Positions 11,633 to 23,249 of a stretch of 64,000 nucleotides of DNA are shown piece by piece. The stretch spans positions 632,573,303-632,637,302 of the forward strand of contig CM060910.1 in assembly GCA_030737875.1 (NCBI GenBank), read 5' to 3'. A model generated the notes under the pieces. That model was not told the DNA's origin. It saw nothing but the letters and a program-made list of their open reading frames with translations, and did no database searches. A program made the position numbers and the translations under genes. Every line of letters begins with the position of its first letter. The stretch's first letter is position 1. Origin of the DNA: Allium sativum (Eukaryota > Streptophyta > Magnoliopsida > Asparagales > Amaryllidaceae).

Positions 11633-14497
11633 ATCTCCCCTTTTTCATGACGACAAACAAATATTAAGATTTTGAATATAATAAATGTATTTGACAGTGA
11701 AGAACTGAACTCCCCCTATTTGAATGCTCCCCCTACAACAGAAATTCCTTCTATAATTGTGCATGAGTGAAAAAGATTGAAAAATGAAATTTACAATATT
11801 AAAATATTTATAAAATATTCACTCATAAATCAAAATCAAAATCCTTACTCCCCCTTTTGTTATCATCAAAAGGATACAGACATTAAAATATAGATGAAAA
11901 ATGACTAAAAAAATATAATATCAGCTTAAGAGGAAGAATGGTCATCATAAATCTCAATCAGTCAAACAAAAATCATAATATTCTAAGAACTAGTGGCATA
12001 TTTCACATTGTAGAGAATGACGGATTTACAATGAAATTTATATAAATGGAGAGAGTTAAAAAAATGAATTCCAATTATTTTCAAAAGAATTTTAAAAATT
12101 TAGCACAAAAAAAACAGTGATGGATTTGGACTATAATTATAAATTCAATTTAAGTGACACAATCATATAATCTCAAATCCCAGTAGCTATCAATCAACAA
12201 ATCATAAGATATTAACACATTTCACAAAATTAGAAAATGGATTGATAAGATGGTTTTTACATACCAAGGAGAATTTCATAAAAAAAAATTATTTAGCCAT
12301 TTATTCCTTTTTCTTTTCATTTTATTTAAGAGCACACTAACCATGCATAACAAGAGCCTGGATTTTTAAATGAGGTTAGTTGCAGCTTAAATTATAAGTA
12401 ATCTCTTAACCATGCATGACTAGAGCTTGGATTTTTAAATGAGGTTAGAGAAACATTTATGAAAATTATATATATGTTTATCATTTTCTGTTTCAAAAGA
12501 CAAACTCCTCAGTATATAAAACCGATATGGATGATAGAAATATGGCAAGTACAGAAATGATTTGTGAAATAAATCTTGAAATTAATCGTATTATGAAATA
12601 TGCTCAACTGTACCGGGATTATTGAAAAATTTCAATTATCACTAATTCTGAAAAATAACATAGTCCCATTTCTATCACAAATATTTTCACTGTTTATTCG
12701 AGATGATTTTTTTTAAAAAAATAAACTCTCCACATTATTATAAAATCATGATGGATGTTAGAATGATGATAGATAAAGGAGATGGCCGTGAAATAATCGC
12801 CAATTCAAAGATATAATAATAACTGTTTAATCATCATGAAAAAATTAAATAAAATCTCCTCTTGTCGTGAAATATATTGTAGTCACGGTTCATCACAATT
12901 TTAAAATCAGGTAATAATTTTGATGAATTATAAATACAGTTCAATTTGGTTATTGATTTCAATTTCTGAATGAATAATCAATAAATAATTTTGAAATTGA
13001 AAATCAATTACAAGAGGGAAAACAGAAGGATTTATACAAGGCAAGTGAGACTAAAAAATATGTACAACAAAAACAAATTCGACACTTCTAAACTGGTACC
13101 ACTTGATGTCTCTATTAATGAGGATTTTAACATGACACTGGAGACAAACAAGGATATCTCTGACAATAGAATTTTTAGCACAAATCCTAATCAGACAAGA
13201 CAACAAATTAAGCATATCAGAACCAGTAATCAAAGCAGCAAGCAGTTTTTCATTTAAACAAGCAGTTACCAAACAAAATTCAAATTAGCATCAGAGTAGC
13301 AAGAAAACCAATCTCAAAGCAGACTTGCCAGAAGATGGTCACAAAAAATGATTCATGATCCAAGATTAAAATACAGTTTATTTGAAAACATTTGAGGAAA
13401 TATGAAAATCTCAAGATTTAATGAATCAATCACACCAGATTATAAATTTCAGATCCAAGATATGTGTGTGATTCAATAAATCAATAAATTCAAATGATTT
13501 TAAACAAACCAGTATTCAAGTCAAATAATCATGAAGTAACAGAGAATTTTAGGACCGGATTTCCAAAGAAATTTTCACAAGTATTTCTGACAAGTACAAG
13601 AGTAATTTTAGATCATTTACATCAAGTTTGAGAGATATTCATGATCCAAAAAATTTAAAATAATTTATTTGAAATCACTTGAATCAATGTCAAGTTTTGA
13701 GATATAATGAATCAGTCACACAAGATTAATAATTTTGAATCTAAGAGGTGTGTGAGATTCAAAATATCAAAAATTTCAGATGATATCAAACAAATAAATT
13801 TCAACCATAATGACCATGAATAAAGATGAATTTCAAGATATATCACTGTGATTCAAGACAATTCAAAAAATCCAAGCTAATCTGAAAATCGATGAAATTA
13901 TCACAACTAAAAAATAGCAGTGTGCTGTAATGAGTATAATATTTCAAACTATTCTAAAATGAATTAGAAGAAACTCAAAACAACAGAGGTGTGTTAAACT
14001 TTCAAATCTTCAAAGAGTTAGAATTCAAATCAACAGTGTTTAAGATATGACAAGAATACATCAACTCTGTTATGAATTCAGAAAACAGAAAATAAACTTC
14101 AAAACAATTGCAGATATTTACAAGTTTAAATTCAAGATCTGGAAATGATTAAATCATAAGAGTTTTATTCAATTGAAGCGAATTTCCAGAAAACCATGAA
14201 TTCTGCAATTTGAAGTTAAAGCATAAAAGAAGTTACAATGATATGACAGTAACAACTCAAATAAGAAAAATCAAAGAAGAAAAGAAAATAGAAGGGGCAG
14301 AAGAAGAAATAAGCAATGAAAAATAAAAACAAAAAATATTAACAGAGATGAGTCTAGAGATCATACCTGAGTTTAGTGTAAGCAAATGAATCTCTAACTC
14401 AATATCTTGGCTAAGGAACTGTGAATAATTTAATGACATGAAGCAGTTTGAATTCAGTTTCTCTTTCGCAAAGCAGTTCCTCAACCTCCTCTGGTAC
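11633..14497 (-). mobile_element. Non-coding internal region of the SIRE-like element, with polypurine tracts
   Basis: The minus strand next to the 3' LTR reads AAAAAGGGGAGAT, a polypurine tract. Two further G-rich stretches, GGGGGAGC/AGGGGGAG (about 11710-11735) and ACAAAAGGGGGAG (about 11848-11860), resemble it. The remaining 2.6 kb is very AT-rich with no long frame where pol should be. A duplication of about 45 bp occurs at 12340-12395 and 12409-12452 (core CTTGGATTTTTAAATGAGGTTAG). A degenerate repeat of about 290 bp spans 13340-13830. Confidence 0.7.
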
Positions 14498-15937
14498 CTA
14501 ACGGCTTAGATGATCGAGTGGTCTAACAAAATTTGTAAAGCCACTTTCAATTGTATTTGTACGTTTTGGTATCCAAACCTATTTGTATAACAATCCATCT
14601 GAATTTACCTTTGTACCCTTTGGAACCAAAATCTGTTTGAATTTAGTCAAGATTGTTTTATTTCCTTTTGGGATCCAGGATTGATTAATTGGATTATTAC
14701 AATACAAGTTCACATTTCGTTTATGATTTAAAAATCCTTTGAAATTATCAGAGTTCAAATTTACAAATCGATTCTTTTCAAAGAAGTTTGAAGGATTTTT
14801 AAAATCATTGGAATTCTACTTTCAAAAACATTATTTTTCCCAAAGCCAAAAACACATTTATTTTTAGAAGAAAATTGGTTTTTCAACAACATATTCAAAG
14901 ATTTTTCACCGTTAGAAAATTTAGCCAATGTTTTTTCAAGTTATTGAATTTTAAATTTAAGATCACCATTTTCCTTCGTTAAATCTGAACAATGATTTTT
15001 AGTGATCTTATTCTTTTAAAATCAGTTTTCAAAACCAAATTTTCATCTTCAAGAAATTTAATTTTGGCTTGGGACTCAGATATCTCAGATTCAAAAAGTT
15101 TTCGATTTTCAGATTCAAATTTCTTGAAATTTTCAATCTCGCTTTCAAGTTCTTTCAAAATCGAATCACTTTTCAACAGATTTTCTTTTTCAGCAATTTC
15201 AAATTTGGAATTTATACCAGTCTTAAAAATTTCAAATTCCTTTTGTAGAAAATTGTTCAAATTTGATAACTCAATTTTGTTTTCTTTTAAGATCAGAATT
15301 TCCTTTTCAAACTCTCAAATGTTTTTATTGAGATGAACAAGATTGTTTTCCAATTTCAAACAATTTTTGCAATCATAATTTGAAGAATTTTTAAAATATT
15401 CAAGTTGTGATTCCAAATCATCAATTTTGATGGTCAACTCAGAATTCATAGATTTCATGGATTTTTTATCAATTGAAGTTTATCAACAGATTTAGTTAAA
15501 TCAGGGCACATATAAACTAAATCTTCGTATGTGAGATTTTCAGTTTCAGCATCTGTTGAATCTCCATCATTTGATCTATCTGTTTCTCCTTTTAAGCATA
15601 GATCTGAATCTGAGTTGACAATTGATGGTTTTGAGTAGTTGTCAGATCTTCCATACAACGCATCAAGTGTTCTCCAGATATCCTGCGCAGTTAAACAATG
15701 AGATGCATGAATAAACTGTTTAGTACTAAGAAAATCAAATATGATATTCATAGCATGAGTATTTAAAGCAATATTTACCCTATCAAACCCATTGATATCA
15801 ACATCCCAACATTTAATATTAACATATTTTAAACAAAATTCCATTTTGGACTTCCAGTTTAAAAAATCTGTTCCAATGAAAATAGTTGGAGATGAACAGG
15901 ATTAACTCTCACTAGGCTGACAACTAGGATGACTCAT
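14498..15937 (-). pseudogene. gag: SIRE-like Gag, broken
   Basis: Minus strand. A possible start is at 15937 (MSHPSCQ). An in-frame stop follows near 15903, then TIFIGTDFLNWKSKMEFCL, the copia Gag N terminus, and LTAQDIWRTLDALYG, typical of the copia Gag core. The longest open piece is 15844-15455 (129 aa). Downstream (15260-14979) lies a strongly charged heptad-like stretch (ELESEIENFKKFESEN), a likely coiled coil. Near the end are WIPKG and LVPKGTK motifs like those of SIRE Gag C termini. Several stops and frameshifts break the frame. Gag would form the virus-like particle; this copy cannot. Confidence 0.75.
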
Positions 15938-15962
15938 GACTCTAGAGTTAAATAAAGTACCT

Positions 15963-15974
15963 GCTCTGATACCA
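15963..15974 (-). promoter_or_regulatory. Primer binding site of SIRE-like element
   Basis: The minus strand reads TGGTATCAGAGC, two bases inside the LTR edge at 15977. It matches initiator tRNA-Met and sets the element on the minus strand. Confidence 0.9.
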
Positions 15975-15976
15975 CT

Positions 15977-18900
15977 TGTTGGATCTAGATTAACCCTAGA
16001 GGGGGGGTGAATAGGGTTTATTGAATTTTAACGAGATATTAAAAAATATCACAACACAGATTATAACAGAGAAAAATAAATGTAGAAATAAATAACATAG
16101 TTATTTTACCTAGCTTCGGCAAACCCTGCCTACTGCTGCATTCCCTAAGGTTTCTACTAGTATTAGTCAACTATTACAACGCTTACGACACCTGTAAACT
16201 CGTGAGGATTTCTAGCCTAAATGTCCTAACCCTACGCTCAAAACTTATCACAAAGTTTCTACCAGGTGCTACACAAAAGGCCTCACAATCTCGCTCTAGT
16301 TGAATTAATTCTAAGCTCAAAACCCTTTTAACACTTCAAAAAATTAGGCCGCCCACTTCAATTTTGCAAAGCCCAATCTCTTTTGTTTCTCCAAATAGAA
16401 ATGACGGTAGAACAATTGGGGATTAGGGTTTTCTGCTTCCCCCAAATCGATCGCGATTAATGATGTTGTTCTGAAAATAATCTCTGATGCTCGAAGTCGT
16501 TGATGATGTTGGTCGATTCGATTTGGCCAATTTTATTGATCGAAACCCTAGAAAAATCTGTGAGTATTCTGATTTTAATTCTTTGCCTAAAATTGTGATG
16601 CTTGGTTTTCGATACGTATGCCAGTGATGAAGAGGTGTTGTTTATAGGGTATAGAAACCCTACGATTAAGCTCTAATTTCATATCAATGACTTGGCTGAT
16701 TTTGTGTTGCTTTCCCCTTTTGTCGGCTTTGATAAAATCGGCTTTGAATTGAATTCTTGCGTGATTTAATTTGTGAACTTGGATGTTATTCTGAACCATG
16801 ATTTTTGGAATTAAAATCCTTGGCCCTCTGTTAATGATTTCGAACATTTCTGAAAAAAAATAAACTGATTTTCTTGGCTAGAACGTTGAATGATTTCTTG
16901 CCATAAAATTGATACATGTTAATTTCTGGAATCTTGATTGAATTCTTGCCAATGTGAATTACATGTTTATAACATAGTGCCATTTCTGGAATCTCATTAT
17001 AGCCACGAACTTTTCCCTTGAATGATTGATGAAATGTTATTGCCTTGAATTTACACAGTGATTTCTGGAAACACTTAACTCCTCTTTCTTCAGTGGATTT
17101 TGGAAATTTTAATAGACTTTGCCATATATGTTTTCCATATACACTGCAGATTGAATTGTTTGCCAAAACAAGAAATTGTTTGCCACTTTAAACCTTTGCC
17201 AAATTTAATGCTGTTCAAACCAGGAAACAAACTTTAAAACTTGAATGCCAATTTTTACAAGTATTTCTAGAAATCAAAAACTTGTTGCTCTCTGGCTTGA
17301 TTGCTTTGAATTCATGCATGTACACACATGTTGTGTGTATGCTGACTTTGCATGAGAATGTCGATCTTGTATGTAGACATGCATGAAACATGCAGTAGAT
17401 TGAGTTCTTGGTATGTCCATGTTATTCTTTTTCATTTCTGATTTGAAACTATTTACTAGTCGAAAGTATGATCAATACTTACCAAAACGACTTGTGAATT
17501 TCTTGTGCATGTTACCAATACCTCTATCCTAGAATAGTGTATTTTGAAAATAAATCATTTCCTGTTTTGGGGTAACACTTGCTGTTTCACTTTGAGGTTG
17601 TGATTAGCCATATTAAACTGCTTTGTTACCATGCACTATTTCTCATTTTGCTGCACCATGCTTGTGAATCCCACTGGTTCGACCATGTTAAAAAAAGAAG
17701 CTTGTATTTCTGTCACCAAGTTTTCTTTGCTCCATGCTGTTTTTCACCTGTGTGGCACTGTCACCCATTCATGTTCATGATGTAACTGTACCTTGCTGCA
17801 TCATTATACATGCGTCTGTTCTTTTAAGTTTGCACTTCTACTTGTTGTTCATCATGACTTGGCATTTGCTGTGTATATCACTTGCTTATATATGTAGTTT
17901 TCCAAATGCTTTGACCATCTTTGAACTGCTTGTACACTTGAATGTTTCCCTTGCTTCATGTGTTGTAGCCACACCACTGAGCCACTTGTGTCTTGAACCT
18001 GATCACTTTTATGTGTTGTTCATTATGTTGTTGCCGAGCCATGTCACTTGGTTGTGCTCCGGTCCTCTTGCTATTGAACTATGGTTTTATGCTGATCACC
18101 ATTGAATTTGAGCTGTGTACACACTTGTGCATGGCTTGTGTCACTTGGATTTTGTGCTCTTGTTTAGTGCACTCTTGTCTGAACCCACTGTCATGTGTGT
18201 TCGACCATGTTTGAACACCATGCTAAAATGTATTCATATTTACTTGCACTGGGTCGAGTTGGTCCACGTGGCTGCTCCTTAGTTGCACTTTGATTGGCGA
18301 GGCAGTGCACGCGTGTGTATTTATACACGTGTGTATAGGGGCGAGCATTATTCGGTTAAACCAAATAAACCAACTAAAACAATTTATTTTAGTTCGTTTG
18401 GTTCGGGTTTGAAATTAAATCTGTTTATAATCGGACCAGAAAAATATTAAGTTCGGTTATCAGTTTAACCAAATTAACCGAACTTTTACTATATTTTCAA
18501 ATTTATCGATATTATAATAAATATTCTAGTTTAGTTTAGCTATTTAAGTAAATTTTAATCATCACCTATGAGTCAAAATTAATACTAGAAAGCATAAAAA
18601 TCATAAATAATAATAATACTCTAATCATATAAGTATAATTTATTTTAAATTATAGTGAATATTCCAAGCACAGAGTATAAAATATTTTTAGTTCGGTTTA
18701 ATGGGATAACCAACCGAACCAACCAAACTTAATTTGGTTGGTTTGGTTTTCACTTTTATTGGTTTTAGTTTGGTTTGACAAATATCACCATCGGATAAAC
18801 CGAACCAACCAAATGCTCACCCCTACGCGTGTATATGAAACAACTAAGAATAGTTTTCCTGTCCCAGCACTATAATATGTGTATATACATGTTGTCTGCC

Positions 18901-19010
18901 TTGTGGTATTTACAGTGTATCACTGTGAATATCACAAGCTGTCTAGACATAGATGGATGGATATAAAAATCAGATCAAGTCGTGAAAAATGATGAGAAAC
19001 ATACCGAAAT
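15977..19010 (-). mobile_element. SIRE-like 5' LTR, part 1
   Basis: It begins TGTTGGATC on the plus strand, directly after the PBS, and matches 8394-11100. It lacks about 180 bp present in the other LTR; the join lies at AAACCC near 16326, so short direct repeats probably mediated the loss. It carries the MITE at 18336-18825 and is broken at 19010 by the three-LTR array; GAAAT at 19006-19010 is the left target duplication. Confidence 0.9.
18336..18825. mobile_element. hAT-like MITE, 490 bp
   Basis: It begins TAGGGGCGAGCATT and ends AATGCTCACCCCTA, terminal inverted repeats with one mismatch; AACC/GGTT-rich sub-terminal repeats extend the symmetry. Flanks CGTGTGTA (18328-18335) and CGCGTGTA (18826-18833) form an 8-bp duplication with one mismatch, as made by hAT transposases. 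The matching place in the other SIRE-like LTR (about 10910-10925) is empty. It encodes nothing and would need a hAT transposase supplied elsewhere. Confidence 0.8.
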
Positions 19011-20755
19011 TGTAACACCCCACATCAGTTAAGGTCACTCACAAAGGGGAATGCCTTAACTTCAATGGAGCATTATAGGTACTGGAATAGAAATATTACA
19101 AGACAGACATATATAAAACAGCGGAAAGTAAAGTAGAAGTACTTCAAATCATTTATTAAACATATTTGTTTATAATAAAAGCCCATCAACTTCCAATAAC
19201 CAATTACATAGCTTAAATATCTGTCTTGCTCAAAAACAAAGAATCATAAAAATAAATTGTAGTATTCCCCAATAAAGCAAAGCAAGCCATAGCCAAGAGA
19301 AATCCAAACCGTACATGAAAGAGCCTTGAAGCTTGGTAACATCCGAACTAAGCTGTATTCCCACCTTGCGAACCTAGGGGGGAAACGGAAGAAAAAGAGG
19401 CGAAACAAAACGGGTCAGTCATAAAGACTGAGTAAGTCCTAGTGACTTTCATCATAAAAACAGGTAAAGATAACATGGCATGAATAAACTGAAAGTAAAC
19501 ATAAGCATGGTGACAAGATAAGCTACAGGCACGATAACAAAGAATAACATCATATGATTTTTGTCATGTATAACATTGCAAGGTTCCCATTCAAGATGAA
19601 CTAAGTATAATTTTGCAAGGTTTCTATCGAGCATCGCAAGATTTCTCTGCTACACCATTTAAATGATATCTATTTGCTCTGCACCACCTAACCAGTGTCC
19701 AACTAGTAATCTGTATAAACTGATAAAACAATAACGTGATGCCAATCCCTGAAATTGTGGTTGTTTTCAGGTGTACATCTATTATTTATTACCCAGATCT
19801 AATCTAGGGTTTTCTATCGAGCGCATTCTAGATCCAACCAGGGTTTACGCTACCCAGGGCTACTGGGGTTTATGCTACCTATTGAATGTTTCTCGGATTT
19901 TAGGGTTTGCGACCTAGGTCCAACTAGGGATTATGCTACCTACCGAACGACGCCCCTAATCTAGGACACACTACCCAGAGCGGTATATGTTCCTAAACGT
20001 TCCCCACGTATGTGTCGTGAATCGTTATCGCTGTCTAGATGCACATGTCCTCTATATGTGCGACCCGAGTCCTATGGCAGGGCAAATCAAGAAACACAGA
20101 ACTCAGTCAGGAGCTTTCGGATACCTGCCGATGCAGATGCTAAGGTTTGTTTTTCCAGTGGCTATGGTCCCACTTGACCCCTACCTCAACTAATGAAAGG
20201 CCACCCTTGAAAAAAATGAGAACTATACGCAGGCCCTCTATGCCCCACTGTCCTATGGCCATCCGCACCCATAACTAGATAGCAAGTATATGGTCTTTTG
20301 GAGTTCTCCGCCTTTCCGCTGTATGTATCTCGACTGACTCAAGATGGTAGGTAGACGACGAGTTGCTATCGCAGGGCTACTGGTCTCGCCGAATCACACT
20401 GGTCCATCCTAGTCTTTATGTTGCCCTATATTGCAACCAAGGCATACCCTTGGTTCTTCTAACGCAGACCTTAACCTCTGTGAGCCCAGGAGGATCATCT
20501 GCAGCCTCACAGAGGGATACCAAGAGTACCCTCACGTCCTCTCGAAGCCGCGTGCTTCGTAACCCAGTTTGTTGGAGCCTTCTTTAAGATCAGATGGACA
20601 TTCGCTCCTTCTCGTGTTCTACTAGGGTTCACTACTTAGTTCCCTTAAATAAGGTTTACTACTTAGTTTCATGAATCGTCGTTTCCTTAACTAAGGTTTA
20701 CAACTTAGTCCTTTTAACTAAGGTTTACTACTTAGTTCTTTTTCTCGTCCTGTCG

Positions 20756-21330
20756 GATTGGTTAAGTGTTATCCCGTAGTTTACGTTGACTTAACCCCAC
20801 CCATATACCAAGTCAAATTGGTTAAGTATTATCTAGCGGTTCATGTTGACTTAACCCATCCATATATCAAGTCAAAATGGTTAAGTGTTCCTTAATGTTA
20901 CTCGTTTACCAGGTTGTATTGGTTAAGTGTTTCTCATTAACTTAACCCTATTCATCCTATAACGGTTAACTATTCTAAGTGTACTTAACCTCATCTTCTG
21001 GTTTGGTTAATATGTTAGATCAGTTAAGTGTCCCAAATGTTCTTAACCCCACCTCCTAGTCTAGTTTATGAGTTATGATGGTTAAGTGTTCTAGTTTTTG
21101 CTTAACCCTACCACCTTGTCCAGTTAACATGTTATAACGGTTAAATATTTACTTAACCTTACCCACTTGTCTAGTTAACATGTTATAATGGTTAAGTGTT
21201 TACTTAACCTCACCAACTTGTCTAGTTAACATGTTATAATGGTTAAGTGTTTACTTAACCTTACCAACTTGTCCAGTTAACATGTTATAATGGTTAAATA
21301 TTTACTTAACCTTACTATTCTAACTTGATT
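20756..21330. repeat. GGTTAAGT hairpin array in LTR 1
   Basis: About eleven units. Around 21190-21310 some units shrink to GGTTAAGTGTTTACTTAACC, a 20-bp hairpin with an 8-bp stem and four-base loop, joined by TAGTTAACATGTTATAA linkers. Confidence 0.85.
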
Positions 21331-21369
21331 GTTCATGAGCTTTAATTAATTAATTAAAGCACCAACAAC

Positions 21370-21565
21370 TCACATTAGACAGATATTGTTGTGGTTACTG
21401 GATGTGTCGGTCGGTTTCGGGCAGGTTTACACCACAGTCTAACCTCGGGTCTTTCTGGGCTTGATGCACTAACTACCCACATTAGACAAGTACTGTTGTG
21501 GTCATTGGATGTGCCGGTTGGTTCTGGGCAGTTTTACACCACAACTCAGTCTAATCTCGGGTTAC
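21370..21565 (-). other. Twin hairpin module in LTR 1
   Basis: Two units. On the minus strand the unit at 21480-21557 pairs GTTGTGGT with ACCACAAC and outer TTAGAC with GTCTAA; between them is the common CTGCCC...CCGGCACATCC loop. The other unit has lost about 7 bp next to CCACAG. Confidence 0.7.
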
Positions 21566-22823
21566 GCATATTCGTCTTTTCAAATTTACATATTTACTAT
21601 TAATGTAAATTTTCCCTAAATCAATTTGGCCTAAATCATATTCTTTATAAAGTTATGCCGAGTTATAGCTTTTTATTTACAATACATGCCAACTACCCAA
21701 AAACCAACTTAGGCGCGTTCATATTAAACCTCTACCAAGTCATATATTATCATATACGTTTCAACTTCAAATTTTACATAATTAACATATGCCCGAGTTC
21801 TAGATTACATGTCAGTTTTACATATGCCCAATTCATACCAAATTTACATATGTTCAATTCATATGGTTTTACATGTATGCCAAATTTATGCCAATTTACA
21901 CATATACCAAGTTTCATGCCGTTTCACATATGTCAAGATTCGTGATTTACATGTTTACAAAGCTATGCTCAATTTACATAGATCAAGTTTTATACCCAAA
22001 ATTACATGTATACCACGTTTACACCAATTTACCCATAACAAGTTATAGCCAAATTACCTATATCAAGATCCATGTCAAATTACATATATCAATCCCAATC
22101 GCGCAGTAAACATTATAATGACAATACCCAAAATTACCCCGTTTCATGTTAATGGTTAATTATCCCCAAACATCCAATTTTCATATTATGCCTTCGATTC
22201 CACCAAACACATATATTACACTAGGCAATATTCCAATATTTCTCCCGTATACCATTGTACGTATATCGTAGTTTAGGCCTAGGTCCGAAATTGACCAAGG
22301 TTCATCAAAAGAAAATAAATAGGGGAAGGTAGAACTTTGCATAAAAATAAGATCAGAGAGAAAAACATCATCATAGGCATGAAGATTACAACTTGATAAT
22401 AATATCAACATGAATCAAGAAAACTGATTTACAGCAGGCTGAATAGATCATGAACTAGACATGGGAATAAAGATAGACAAGTCTCAAAACTCAAGATCCA
22501 AGAAGTAACAGAAATAGATTGATAAACATACTTAAATCCAATTTCACTTCATCACATGCCCATATTATATTTAAATATTTAGATCTGAAAATAACTAGAA
22601 CTTACAGATCGTGGCTAATGAATTAAGAACTGAGTTTGTTGTAGAAATGTTGCAACGCTGTTGATTTATTGTCTTGAATCATTGTAGAAGCCTTAATCTT
22701 TGAATTGGATTGTGTATGAAAGCTTAGGAAATCGATTAGAGGCGACGGCCATGATCAAGAGGGATTCCAGCAGTATTTTGGTGTAAGAATGATTTTTTGT
22801 GAATTAGGTTAGGTCTTAGGGTG

Positions 22824-22831
22824 TTTATATA
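22824..22831 (-). promoter_or_regulatory. TATA box of LTR 1
   Basis: TATATAAA on the minus strand, about 420 bp into the LTR. The same motif is at 28848-28855 and 34854-34861 in LTR 2 and LTR 3. Confidence 0.6.
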
Positions 22832-22929
22832 GGATTAGGAACTATTTAGGGCCTTTAGATCAACCCTAGACTCAATCCGGACCATCAAAGCACGTCCCGG
22901 GCTTCAAAAATTGGTTCTGGGCCAAAACA

Positions 22930-23042
22930 GGCCGACCAGGTTGACCTGTAAGGGGGGAGGTCGACCCCCTGGTCAGACTGGGGGGGTAGGTCGACCCCCA
23001 GGTCGACCTGACCCCAAGGTCGACCCCCAGGTCGACCTGCCT
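22930..23042. repeat. GGTCGACC cluster of LTR 1
   Basis: Repeated GGTCGACC with G/C runs, upstream of the TATA box on the minus strand. LTR 2 (28957-29062) and LTR 3 (34960-35068) carry the same block with different deletions and poly-G lengths. Confidence 0.75.
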
Positions 23043-23249
23043 GGTTCTGTGCTGCCTGAAATTTGTTGAATCTTCTATAGGCCATAACTTCTTCATCCAG
23101 ACTCCGATTTTCGAAAACTCGGAATCTATTTCATGTAGAATTCCGAGAGGAACGCAATGTCGCAACCCGTTTCCCTTGATTTTCATTTTATAAATTAATT
23201 ATACCTTGATTTCTTGTTTTAACATGTTATTAAAATTCGGGTTGTTACA

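Larger units (their letters stand above)
19374..22605 (-). other. Predicted leader intron in LTR 1
   Basis: Donor GTAAGT begins at 22605 on the minus strand; the acceptor is CCCCTAG ending at 19374; a CTGAC branch-point-like motif is at 19418-19414. Acceptor to LTR end is 363 bp, as in sister LTRs. Inferred from conserved placement only. Confidence 0.5.
19011..23249 (-). mobile_element. LTR 1 of the tandem array, 4.2 kb
   Basis: TGTAACACCCC to GGTTGTTACA on the plus strand. As the 3'-most LTR on the minus strand it is preceded by the polypurine tract AAGGAGGGGAGAA (plus 23250-23262). It has at least one more GGTTAAGT unit than LTR 2 and LTR 3 and several private substitutions, so LTR 2 and LTR 3 look closer to each other. 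Confidence 0.9.
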
